This document shows, one piece after another, positions 6,942 to 14,229 of a DNA stretch of 64,000 nt. The position numbers and the translations under genes are program-made. The DNA comes from PALSA-894 sp034669145 (GTDB taxonomy: Bacteria > Pseudomonadota > Alphaproteobacteria > Rhizobiales > Xanthobacteraceae): positions 1 to 64,000 of the forward strand of contig JAXDNY010000060.1 of the NCBI GenBank assembly GCA_034669145.1, given 5' to 3'. A model generated the notes under the pieces. That model was not told the DNA's origin. It searched no databases and was given only the letters and a program-made list of their open reading frames with translations. The stretch's first letter is position 1. The number at the start of each line of letters is the position of its first letter.

Positions 6942-8111
6942 TCACTCCAACCTGTCCCCGCCCTCGAGCGGCCCATAACCCACCACCGCGCGCTTCTCGT
7001 TCAGCGTGAGGAACGGCGCGTCGGTGACGCGGCTCCACAGCGCGGCGCGGTCGGATGCAAGCGCATCGATCTGGTCGGCATCGGCGATGACGCGCACCTC
7101 GCCGAACGCGGGAGCGAGCCAGTGAGCGAGCGCGGCGCCGATGCGGTTCGCGAACGGCAGCACGCACGCGCGGAAGAACACGCGGTTGGCTTCCTGGTAA
7201 TTCGAGTAGGTGTTGTCGCCCGGAATGCCGAGCAGCTGCGGCGGCACGCCGAAGGCGAGCGCAATTTCCCGCGCCGCCGTGTGCTTCGCCTCCATGAAGT
7301 CCATGTCCTTCGGGGAGAGCGACATCGGCTTCCAGTCGAGCCCGCCTTCGAGCAGGAGCGGGCGGCCCGCGTTGCGCGCGCCCTGATATTGGTCTTCGAG
7401 CTCGCGCTTGAGGTGCTCGAACTGACCGTCGGCCAGCACCGCGCCGTCCGCGGCGCCGAACACCAGCGCGCCGCAGGGGCGCGCCGCGTTGTCGAGCAGC
7501 GCCTTGTTCCACGCCGCCGCCGCGTTGTGCGTGTCGACCGCGACGGCCGCTGCTTCGAGCGGCGCGAGACCGTAATGGTCGTCGAGCGGATGCATCAGGG
7601 TCAGATGCAGGATCGGCGGCAGGGCTGCGCCTTGCTCGAAGCGCACGGTGCGGCCCGCCACGGTGTATTCGTAAGCCTCCGGCCAGCCGTCGGCACCGGG
7701 AATCAGCTTCACGCGGTCGGGGCGCAGCACGTGCAGTTCGCGCGGGGCACCGTCGACCGCCACCGCCTCGACATACGCGTTGCCGGCAAGCAGCAAATGC
7801 GTCGCGATGGCCTCGAGGAATTGCGCGCCGTCCTGCCGCGGGTTCGGCCGCGCGATCAGATCGAGCAGCGGGTGGCGGTCGCGCGTCTCGCCCCCCTCCT
7901 CCACCAGGAACGCACAGCCGCCGACATTCTCGGCGACCAGCTTCACGGCGCGATAGACGATCGCGTTCTTCACATAGCCCTCGCGCGCGAGCGCCGAATA
8001 GTCGCGCGGCGTCCAGCGCGCACGCCCGCCGGACTGCAGCGCGATCACCTGCCCCGTGCGCGAGGCTTTCTGTTCCGGGGGAAGGAGGAGGTTGCGGAGA
8101 GTGTTGAGCAT
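6942..8111 (-). CDS. Phage/GTA portal protein (equivalent of RcGTA g3)
   Basis: The 389-residue protein has the HK97-family portal pattern: an N-terminal region with NAIVYRAVKLVAENVGGCAF, HPLLDLIARPNPRQD, LLLAGNAYVEAV, then PPILHLTLMHPLDDHYGLAPLEAAA and a C-terminal region with GVPPQLLGIPGDNTYSNYQEA. It forms the dodecameric ring through which DNA enters the head. Its first 76 or so codons are duplicated almost unchanged in the chimeric ORF at 9482-9793. In the duplicate, the leader sequence GGGTGTCCTGTGGCGC just upstream of the start is also copied. Confidence 0.93.
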   Translation of the reverse strand: MLNTLRNLLLPPEQKASRTGQVIALQSGGRARWTPRDYSALAREGYVKNAIVYRAVKLVAENVGGCAFLVEEGGETRDRHPLLDLIARPNPRQDGAQFLEAIATHLLLAGNAYVEAVAVDGAPRELHVLRPDRVKLIPGADGWPEAYEYTVAGRTVRFEQGAALPPILHLTLMHPLDDHYGLAPLEAAAVAVDTHNAAAAWNKALLDNAARPCGALVFGAADGAVLADGQFEHLKRELEDQYQGARNAGRPLLLEGGLDWKPMSLSPKDMDFMEAKHTAAREIALAFGVPPQLLGIPGDNTYSNYQEANRVFFRACVLPFANRIGAALAHWLAPAFGEVRVIADADQIDALASDRAALWSRVTDAPFLTLNEKRAVVGYGPLEGGDRLE

Positions 8112-8216
8112 GGGTGTCCTGTGGCGCGGTGGGTTCTGCCGCGCATAAGAAGAAGTCGGAGTCCCTCAGCCGGGAGTAGAGAGCATCAACGAGAGAGCTG
8201 CGGCACGCGAGTGCCG

Positions 8217-8507
8217 TTACTGCGAATGCTCGGCGCGAACGATCTTACAATTGCGCTTGTCGATGGTGATGACCGGAACGCCGCCGAGCGTCCCCCTGGG
8301 CAGCTCATAGGTCAGTTCCCAGAGGCTCTCGGTTTCGGAGATAATTGGCCGCAGCCCCGTTGAATCAAAGGTCGGGTAGCGTTCGGCGATAAACTGTTGC
8401 GCAGTCCCGAAAAAGTCGCACTGCGACTGTGGCATGGTCTGCCCCGCGACGAGTTGGAATGACATTGCAGCCGCTGTCGTTGTCAGCACTGTTGTGGTGC
8501 GACGCAT
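8217..8507 (-). CDS. Secreted NTF2-fold-like immunity protein (probable partner of toxin A)
   Basis: The 96-residue product has an N-terminal hydrophobic stretch that looks like a signal peptide (MRRTTTVLTTTAAAMSF...), then AQQFIAERYPTF, SLWELTYELPRGTLGGVPVITIDKRNCKIV. The WEL...LP...GGVPVITIDK pattern resembles NTF2-fold immunity proteins found next to polymorphic toxins. It lies 23 bases after the end of the JAMM-domain toxin-like gene and before the portal gene. Periplasmic protection against an incoming toxin is an inference from the signal peptide and neighbour. Confidence 0.55.
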   Translation of the reverse strand: MRRTTTVLTTTAAAMSFQLVAGQTMPQSQCDFFGTAQQFIAERYPTFDSTGLRPIISETESLWELTYELPRGTLGGVPVITIDKRNCKIVRAEHSQ

Positions 8508-8530
8508 CAGTTGGCCTCTTGGAACGGCCG

Positions 8531-9452
8531 TTATCTTCCGGGCGGCCTCAGCCGCGGGCCAAAGTAGTATATTCCATTGTGTGACTGAAGGACTCCCGGC
8601 AGCCCGACATCTGCGGCAAATGCGCGATCTCCGATACTTGGCCCGGCGCCATATCCCTGCAGATTTGGATGAGTGTGAAAGAACGCGATCGCGTCACCCG
8701 GGGTCGGCCCCGGCGTAATTCGCGCGGCAGAACCAGGATTCGTAAAAGGCCGGGTGAATAGCTCTCCGGTGTTCTCATTTCGCGAGATCCAAAAGCCGTG
8801 CTCTCGCGGCGAGGGCCCGGAGGGATTCGAGGCACCCCAAGCCTCGTCGATTCGCGAACGAATGGACGGGTGGTTAGCGATTGCCTCAAGTTGAGACTGA
8901 TCACCGCGCTGCTCCTGGCCCGCGGCCGTCCGTAGTCCCGGCGACTGCTGTTCCAGACTCTGTCCGCCGCCCTCTCTGGTACTGGCCCACTGCCCGCCAT
9001 CCGCATTGCCCGCCGCCACGCGCGGCTGTTGCGGGTTGAAATTGGCCTTGCCGCCCGGCGCGAAATCGCCGCGCATGAAGGCGGCCTTGAAGCGCTCCCA
9101 GGCGATGTCCGCCCTCCGCTTGCGCTCGGCGCACTCGGCCTTCCACCGGAGCTCGGCCCACACCAGCTCCACGCGCAGCGACGCGAGCTCGGCCTTCATC
9201 GCCAGCGCTTCCCGCTCGATCTCTTCCCGGTGCTCCGCCTCGAGACGTTCCTGTTCCTCGGCCTCGCGCTCCTCCTTCTCCTTGCGCGAGCGGCGTCTCG
9301 AAGGCGCGGTCGCGCAGCATGAAGTCGTGCCGCTGTGCCTTGATCTGCTCGCGCGTCAGCCCGCGCTCCGGGTCCGGCGGCAGCAAGCGCCGCCAGTCCG
9401 GGCGCAGGAAGCGGCGATACTGCTCGATCTTGACAAGATCATCCGTGTTCAT
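8531..9452 (-). pseudogene. Toxin A: QPRxxAG-hinge protein with C-terminal JAMM/DUF4329-like domain, frameshifted
   Basis: The N-terminal frame starts at the ATG at 9452 (MNTDDLVKIEQYRRFLRPDW...) and shares RGLTREQIKAQRH...MLRDRAFETPLA with toxin B. Against toxin B it lacks 11 bases near 9284-9288, between direct GCGC repeats, which breaks the frame; the remainder is open in the other frame, and could still be made from the ATG at 9199. That part has a long charged helix, the hinge FNPQQPRVAAGNADGGQW, and a final domain with E..GFWI, FHTHPNLQGYG and SIGD. This E, HxH, S..D set is the JAMM metallopeptidase signature. Such domains serve as toxins or as maturation peptidases. The partner is the NTF2-like protein just downstream. 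Confidence 0.65.
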
Positions 9453-9481
9453 CGGGATGCCCACGTGACGCAAATCGCGAA

Positions 9482-9793
9482 TTAGAGCGCCCGCACTCTT
9501 GGCTGCGGCCTCGCCCCATAGTTCAAAGCCGTCACCGCCCAGACCAGCGCGTCGAGCCGGTCGCGCGTCTCGCCCCCCTCCTCCACCAGGAACGCACAGC
9601 CGCCGACATTCTCGGCGAGCAGCTTCACGGCGCGATAGACGATCGCGTTCTTCACATAGCCTTCGCGCGCGAGCGCCGAATAATCGCGCGGCGTCCAGCG
9701 TGCGCGCCCGCCGGACTGCAGCGCGATCACTTGCCCCGTGCGCGAGGCTTTCGCTTCCGGGGAAAGGAGGAGATTGCGGAGAGTGTTGAGCAT
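9482..9793 (-). pseudogene. Chimeric ORF: portal N-terminus fused to TerL C-terminus (duplication joint)
   Basis: The first 78 or so codons match the portal protein nearly residue for residue (differences at PPEQ/SPEA and V/L), then the frame switches to DRLDALVWAVTALNYGARPQPRV, the extreme C-terminus of the large terminase. In DNA the switch occurs at CGGTCG, present in both parents (near 9558-9563 here, near 11136-11141 in terL, near 7877-7882 in the portal gene). It is the novel joint expected from a tandem duplication of the segment from the terL end to the portal start. Neither function can be retained. Confidence 0.9.
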
Positions 9794-9802
9794 GGGTGTC
9801 CT

Positions 9803-9833
9803 GTGGCGCTAAAGGTGGCGCTAAAGGTGGCGC
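9803..9833. repeat. 12-bp tandem repeat upstream of the chimeric ORF
   Basis: GTGGCGCTAAAG occurs twice head to tail (9803-9814, 9815-9826), followed by a partial third unit GTGGCGC. The same leader at the true portal gene has a single GTGGCGC and then diverges, so the array marks the edge of the duplicated segment. Confidence 0.8.
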
Positions 9834-9869
9834 AAGGCGGAACAGACGTGCGGGTGGAGCGAACAGCGC

Positions 9870-10157
9870 TTAGAGACCGCGATTGATCGCGTCGCGGACC
9901 AACGCCAAGAAGTACCGTAGTTCCTCGCCGTGAAAACTGATTTCAGGGTCCGTGTCGCGGTAGATTTTCTGAAGCTCGTCGTCAGAATAGCCGCCGGTCA
10001 AAAGATGGTTCAGGAAAGCTCGGAGCGCGAGGTTCTGCTCTTTCGACATGTGCTCCATCGCGCCCGCAGCGATGTTCTTCGGGTCGGTCCCGTACATGTA
10101 AAAAGAGTCCTGATGCAGATACAGGCAAAAATCGTAGAACTCCTCCGGTATCTGCAT
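9870..10157 (-). CDS. CdiI-like immunity protein
   Basis: From the ATG at 10157 (a GTG at 10166 is an alternative) the 95-residue acidic protein reads QIPEEFYDFCLYLHQDSF, ALRAFLNHLLTGGYSDDELQKIYRDTDPEI and LRYFLALVRDAI. The YSD.EL..I......E+LR.FL..+R pattern is, by eye, that of small immunity proteins annotated with contact-dependent inhibition systems. It follows the HesB-like gene by about 23 bases and precedes the chimeric ORF. No matching intact toxin domain is left beside it, so it may be an orphan or protect against toxin B or an incoming toxin. Confidence 0.6.
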   Translation of the reverse strand: MQIPEEFYDFCLYLHQDSFYMYGTDPKNIAAGAMEHMSKEQNLALRAFLNHLLTGGYSDDELQKIYRDTDPEISFHGEELRYFLALVRDAINRGL

Positions 10158-10180
10158 GGCGATCACCGACCTACAGTTCG

Positions 10181-10519
10181 TTACGGCTTCCTTAGAAAGA
10201 AGCTGCGCTCCGAGGTGTGATCGATAACCTTGCCCTCGAATTTCGGCAGATCTTGATGCCAGGTGTTGAACACGAGATCGATGCCCGACACGCGCTGTAT
10301 TGCAAAAGCGACTCTGGGCAGTTCAGACTGGCCGAAGAAGGAAAGCACGACGTTCTCGGCCTTTTCGCCGGAATTGAAATGATAAAACCCCCATGACACC
10401 GTCAGTACGCCTGCGGGGTCGGGAACATTCTCGTTCCAAAAGCGCCGAAGGTTCTCGATTTCGCGTTTCGCGGCATCCGAGATCGTGAAGTTGGCGCGAA
10501 GAATATCGGTGTCGTTCAT
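10181..10519 (-). CDS. HesB/IscA-like small protein, possible immunity partner of toxin B
   Basis: Starting at the ATG at 10519 the 112-residue product has FTISDAAKREIENL, AGVLTVSWGFY, VVLSFFGQSELP, VSGIDLVFN and FEGKVIDHTSERSFFL, a strand order like the HesB/IscA fold but without the iron-binding cysteines. The toxin B reading frame that ends in VSHGKLIANDN stops 11 bases before this ATG. A second frame through toxin B runs straight into it, so one long ORF covers both. Position after a toxin-like gene suggests immunity; direct evidence is lacking. Confidence 0.5.
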   Translation of the reverse strand: MNDTDILRANFTISDAAKREIENLRRFWNENVPDPAGVLTVSWGFYHFNSGEKAENVVLSFFGQSELPRVAFAIQRVSGIDLVFNTWHQDLPKFEGKVIDHTSERSFFLRKP

Positions 10520-10530
10520 GGAAGACTCGA

Positions 10531-11107
10531 TCAATTGTCGTTCGCGATCAATTTGCCATGACTGACGCCGGCCGCCGGCACCCAAGGTGAGCATCCCAGA
10601 TTCGTTGCCCCAGGCGCCATGATAGTTCCAAAGCTGAATTTGTAGAAGCACATCCATCCCCGGCCACGAACGAACGACTTTCCGATCAAGGTGCCGAAGC
10701 TGTACTGCGCGACGCGCAGCCGATCCGCTCCCTGCCCATCGTCCGCTTTCAATCCCGTGACCCGCCGGCGTGCGCGGCTGGTTCGGGTTGTAGCCGTACT
10801 TGCGGCAGAATTCGGCCCAGACCACCTCGAAGCGTAGCGAGGCAAGCTCGGCCTTGAGCTTGAGCGCTTCGTGTTCGATGTCTCGCTGGTGTGCGGCTTC
10901 TAAACGTTCCTGCTCCTCGCGCTCGCGCTCCTCCTTCTCCTTGCGCAAACGCCGCGCGAGCGGCGTCTCGAAGGCGCGGTCGCGCAGCATGAAGGCGTGC
11001 CGCTGTGCCTTGATCTGCTCGCGCGTCAGCCCACGCTCCGGTTCCGGCGGCAGCAAGCGCCGGCCCGCCTCACAACATGCGCACGCGTGGCTGCGGCCTC
11101 GCGCCAT
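10531..11107 (-). pseudogene. Toxin B: QPRxxAG-hinge protein with divergent C-terminus, 5' truncated and frameshifted
   Basis: The N-terminal part (RRLLPPEPERGLTREQIKAQ, MLRDRAFETPLARRLRK, then a long charged coiled coil) matches toxin A, but about 20 native N-terminal residues are gone and the only in-frame start (11107) lies inside the last codons of terL. After the hinge NPNQPRTPAGHGIESGRW the frame appears to break near 10715-10735; the other frame gives VAQYSFGTLIGK...VPAAGVSHGKLIANDN and a stop at 10531, which I judge to be the original C-terminus. The C-terminal region shares nothing with toxin A. Its activity is unknown. Confidence 0.55.
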
Positions 11108-12413
11108 ACGTCAATGCCGTCACCGCCCAGACCAGCGCGTCGAGCCGGTCGGGCGAGCGGCCCGACGAGAGCCCGTCGGGGCCGAAGTCGCACATCTCGT
11201 CTTCCAGCTCGGAAAAATCGCCGCAGTGCTTCACGCGGCCCTGCTCGTAGAGCGCCGCGACCGGCTCGGCGCGCAGATATTTGCCGCGATGCGCGCGCAC
11301 CGGCGTGACCGGCACGCTCGCGTCCTCGTCGCGGATCACCTGGCGCACCATGTCGCCGCCCTGGTTCACCTCGACGACGAGGCAATCGGCTTCGTACCGG
11401 CGCCACAGCGCGATCGCCTTGCGCGCCCAGCCCGCGGGCGAGAGGCCGCTCGCGGTCTCGTCGGCCAGCACATAGATGACATCGCCGCCAAGCCCGGCCG
11501 CGATCAGCCCGCACGCGGCGGAGTGCCTGCCCGCGCTCGCCGGCGGATCGACCGCCACCACGATGCGCGAGCACGCGGGCGCACCCGGCAGCCGGCACGC
11601 GTCGAGCATGGCGCGCGTCCACAGCGCATCGGGCCGCTCCTCGATCACCTCGCCGTCGATCTCCTGGCGGCCGAGCCTTGTCCCGCGATAGCGCGCAACG
11701 ATCGTCTCGAGGAACGCGGGCGAGAGATGATACGCATTCGCCGCGGTGCCGGCGCGCGTCAGCGCGGTCGCCGGATCGGCCATGATCTTCTTGAGCAAAC
11801 GCATCGGCCGCGGCGTGGTGGTGATCACCTGCCGCGGCCGTGTGCCAAGGCGCAGCCCGAACTGCAGCATGTCAAAGGTTGCTTCGGCATGGCGCCACTT
11901 GGCGAGTTCATCGCACCACGCGGCGGAAAATTGCGGGCCGCGCAGCGCATCCGGATCCTCGGCGGAAAAACATTCGGCGACCGCGCCGCTCACAAATTCG
12001 AGCCGGCCGCGCGTCGGTATCCACTGCGGCCGCGCGCAGTCCTCGTGCACGCCGAGCACGCCCGACACGCCCTCGACCATCACCTCGCGCGCATCGTGCA
12101 AGGTTTCGCCGACGAGCGCGATGCGCGCGCCGGGATCGCGCGCGACGTCGCGCACCCATTCGGCCCCGGCGCGCGTCTTGCCGGCGCCGCGCCCGCCGAG
12201 GATCAGCCAGGTGGTCCACGGCGCGCCGCCCTGCGCGAACGCGGGCGGGCGCTGGTGCGGGTGGGAGAAGAGCTGCCAGAACCTGGCGAAGTGCTCACGG
12301 ACCCTCGGCGGCAGGCTCATGATGAACAGCGGCCTTTCGGCCTCGGGCAAATTCATCAAGGCGTCTAAGAAGATCTCTAGCGAACTCGTCGGGATCGTCG
12401 GGACCTCGGTCAT
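11070..12413 (-). CDS. Terminase large subunit, GTA type (equivalent of RcGTA g2)
   Basis: Up to 447 residues long, it carries a Walker A motif LILGGRGAGKTRAGAEWV near residue 70, WCDELAKW (Walker B/coupling region), a TTTPRPMRLL motif, and the nuclease half with VAVDPPAS and DRLDALVWA, as in terminases that pump DNA into phage or GTA heads. The ATG at 12413 gives a 119-base overlap with the TerS-like gene; the ATG at 12320 would reduce that to 26 bases and is plausible. The last codons are copied in the chimeric ORF at 9482-9793. Confidence 0.93.
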   Translation of the reverse strand: MTEVPTIPTSSLEIFLDALMNLPEAERPLFIMSLPPRVREHFARFWQLFSHPHQRPPAFAQGGAPWTTWLILGGRGAGKTRAGAEWVRDVARDPGARIALVGETLHDAREVMVEGVSGVLGVHEDCARPQWIPTRGRLEFVSGAVAECFSAEDPDALRGPQFSAAWCDELAKWRHAEATFDMLQFGLRLGTRPRQVITTTPRPMRLLKKIMADPATALTRAGTAANAYHLSPAFLETIVARYRGTRLGRQEIDGEVIEERPDALWTRAMLDACRLPGAPACSRIVVAVDPPASAGRHSAACGLIAAGLGGDVIYVLADETASGLSPAGWARKAIALWRRYEADCLVVEVNQGGDMVRQVIRDEDASVPVTPVRAHRGKYLRAEPVAALYEQGRVKHCGDFSELEDEMCDFGPDGLSSGRSPDRLDALVWAVTALTYGARPQPRVRML

Positions 12414-12855
12414 TGTCTGGCTCGTCTGGCGCGTAAGGCGTGGTGAGCCGCAGCACCTCTTGGAGCGTGCGCGTCAATGTTGCGAGCGTGCGCGCGATGC
12501 GCTCGGCCTCGGCGGTGTTCACGCTCGGCCCAAGCTTCGCGACGATCAGGCCGATGGCGGCAACGCCGCGTTGCGCGGTGGCCTGGACCGTCTCGGCCGC
12601 GCGCAGCACCTCGAGCTCAAGGGCGGACAGCGTGATGCCGGAGGCTGCCGGCGCGCTCGCAGCCTCGGCGTTTGCGGCTTTCGCGCCGGCGGGCCGGCGC
12701 CGGCGCCAACCCCACGCGCGGATGTTGGTGTGCAGGGTGCGTTCGCCGATGCCGAGCCGAGCGGCGATCGACGCAAACGGCTCCATGGTTTCTTCGTAGC
12801 GGTAGCGCGCGTCGGCGAGCGCCGCTGGCGCAAAGATGCGCGGCGGGCGGGGCAT
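12295..12855 (-). CDS. TerS-like small terminase protein (equivalent of RcGTA g1)
   Basis: The 186-residue product starts MPRPPRIFAPAALADARYRYEE and has an HTH (SIAARLGIGERTLHTNI) ending in a GW motif and a basic RRRR stretch, an Ala-rich linker, and a C-terminal helical region LSALELEVLRAAETV...IARTLATLTRTLQEVLRL suited to oligomerisation. It is the first gene of the head operon, overlapping terL. Alphaproteobacterial GTAs have a diverged g1/TerS in this place; it contributes to packaging with little sequence specificity in that system. Confidence 0.8.
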   Translation of the reverse strand: MPRPPRIFAPAALADARYRYEETMEPFASIAARLGIGERTLHTNIRAWGWRRRRPAGAKAANAEAASAPAASGITLSALELEVLRAAETVQATAQRGVAAIGLIVAKLGPSVNTAEAERIARTLATLTRTLQEVLRLTTPYAPDEPDNDRGPDDPDEFARDLLRRLDEFARGRKAAVHHEPAAEGP

Positions 12856-13029
12856 CGGGTCCTCCCGGCGAATTCGGATTTTGAGTGTGCTGGCGGGTCG
12901 CGGGCGGCGCTGCCTGCCTCAAGACCCAATTGTGGAGCGTGCGCCTTTGATACAGGAGGACCGACTCGCTGTCAACTCATATTCCTAAAAAATGTACAAA
13001 ATCTTTTCCACAGGCACATGATAGGATCA

Positions 13030-13197
13030 TCATCTTGACATTACTTGCTTTTTGCCCGTCGCCCGCGCCGCTTGGGGCGCCCTTGCGGCTTTGCGGGCGA
13101 AATATTTCGTAACCCGGCCCGAAAAAAATCCGGCGGTCACGTGGGCGCGCACCTCCTTCACGCTCGCGACGAAGCGTTGGAAGCGCTTTTTTCTCAT
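13030..13197 (-). CDS. Short basic ORF, uncertain
   Basis: A 55-codon frame begins with the ATG at 13197, nine bases after the ancestral stop of the Tat-signal gene (13207), and reads RKKRFQRFVASVKEVRAHV followed by VTKYFARKAARAPQ and a lysine/arginine-rich end. No clear RBS beyond GG and no family recognised. The rest of 12856-13206 holds only an A/T-rich patch (about 12970-13045) that could contain a promoter for the GTA operon. Confidence 0.3.
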   Translation of the reverse strand: MRKKRFQRFVASVKEVRAHVTAGFFSGRVTKYFARKAARAPQAARATGKKQVMSR

Positions 13198-13206
13198 GGC
13201 CGCCAA

Positions 13207-13870
13207 TTACCCCGCCGCGATCGCGCGGTCGATCAGCAGCGCAGCAAAGCGTTCGCAGGCGTCGGCGTGTGAGGCTTGCGGGCTCCACCATTCGGGCTTG
13301 CCGAAAGTTTTCACCGCGTCCCTGCACGGCGAGGCCCTGTGCCGTGCCCGCGGGCGCAGCGAGGATCGCGTCGCTAAGCGCCTCTACGGCATCGAGCGCC
13401 GCTCGTTGAGCGCGTTCGGCCGCACGCAGACCAAGCTTGCGGCGGAATCGCCGGTCACGTGCCTCGTAGGCGAGCGCCACGCGCAACGCCGCGTGTGCCG
13501 CGGGCCACTCGGCGCGGTGATCGTCATCTTTCAGGAGCCAGCGCAGCTCGCGCGCCCGCCACCACGCGCCCTCGTGGCGCAGCAATGTGCTAAGCGCCCC
13601 GGCGCGCGTCAGCATGGGCGGCGGGTCGGGCCCCTCCTCCAGATAGCGGCATTCGCAATCGTTGAAAGCGCGTTGCGCCGCGTCGAGGGCGCCAAGCGCC
13701 TGTTCAAAGCGGGTCCCAAGAGCCGTAAGCTCATCGGTGGCTTGAGTCGGGCGCAAGGACGCGGCCGGCGCGAGCGCGGTCGCTGCAAGGCTTGTCGCAC
13801 CAGCGAGCAGGCTGCGGCGGGACAGGATTGGCAAACGAACGGCGTCTGCCGGGACGCGCGAGTCCGGCAT
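13207..13870 (-). pseudogene. Tat-signal exported protein of unknown function, frameshifted near its end
   Basis: The first 190 or so codons from 13870 encode a twin-arginine signal (LSRRSLLAGATSLAATALAPA) and a helical, arginine-rich body with LGTRFEQALGALDAAQ and LGLRAAERAQRAALDAVEAL. Near 13310-13320 the frame breaks: the alternative frame continues VKTFGKPEWWSPQAS...CERFAALLIDRAIAAG and stops at 13207, which reads like a genuine C-terminus, while the original frame runs on as low-quality arginine-rich sequence to 12977. A one-base insertion or loss is implied (or a sequencing error). Divergent from the XRE regulator. Confidence 0.6.
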
Positions 13871-13963
13871 CGGAATTGCTCCCGACGTGCTTTGGGTGTG
13901 TGGGAATCATGTAACCTGAAGCGCAATCCAAGTCAACATTTTTAATGTGGCTCTACATACAAA

Positions 13964-14209
13964 ATGCTGCCCTCCCCCGCCCAATGCCGCGCCGCCCGCG
14001 CCCTGCTCGACTGGACGCAAAAGGACTTGGCGGAAGCCAGCAAGGTCGGCATGAAGACGATTGCGGACTATGAGCGGGGCGCGAGTACGCCCTATGAGCG
14101 GACGGTGAGAGACCTGCGGGAAGCTTTCAAAGCGGCCGGGATTGAGTTCACCAACGGCACCGCGCCGGGACTGCAGTTGAAGCCGAGGAAGCGCGGAAAG
14201 GGGAAATAA
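13964..14209 (+). CDS. XRE/Cro-C1 family small transcription regulator
   Basis: The 81-residue protein begins CRAARALLDWTQKDLAEASKVGMKTIADYERG, a canonical Cro/C1 helix-turn-helix (about residues 8-60), and ends in a basic KPRKRGKGK tail. Such single-domain repressors are widespread in Rhizobiales and often sit near restriction-modification or phage genes. It ends 20 bases from the end of the convergent Type IIG gene, so it could act as a controller of that enzyme or of the GTA module, but no operator was found. No strong RBS precedes the ATG. Confidence 0.85.
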   Translation: MLPSPAQCRAARALLDWTQKDLAEASKVGMKTIADYERGASTPYERTVRDLREAFKAAGIEFTNGTAPGLQLKPRKRGKGK

Positions 14210-14229
14210 GCGCTCCGACAATCGAAGAG

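Noticed and set aside
9803..9833. Possible CRISPR-like or regulatory array
   Set aside because: Only two full 12-base units without spacers, so a simple tandem repeat.
10800..12368. Plus-strand ORF of 522 codons opposite the terminase gene
   Set aside because: It is an antisense shadow of terL, with Arg/Ala/His-rich random composition; terL is supported by motifs.
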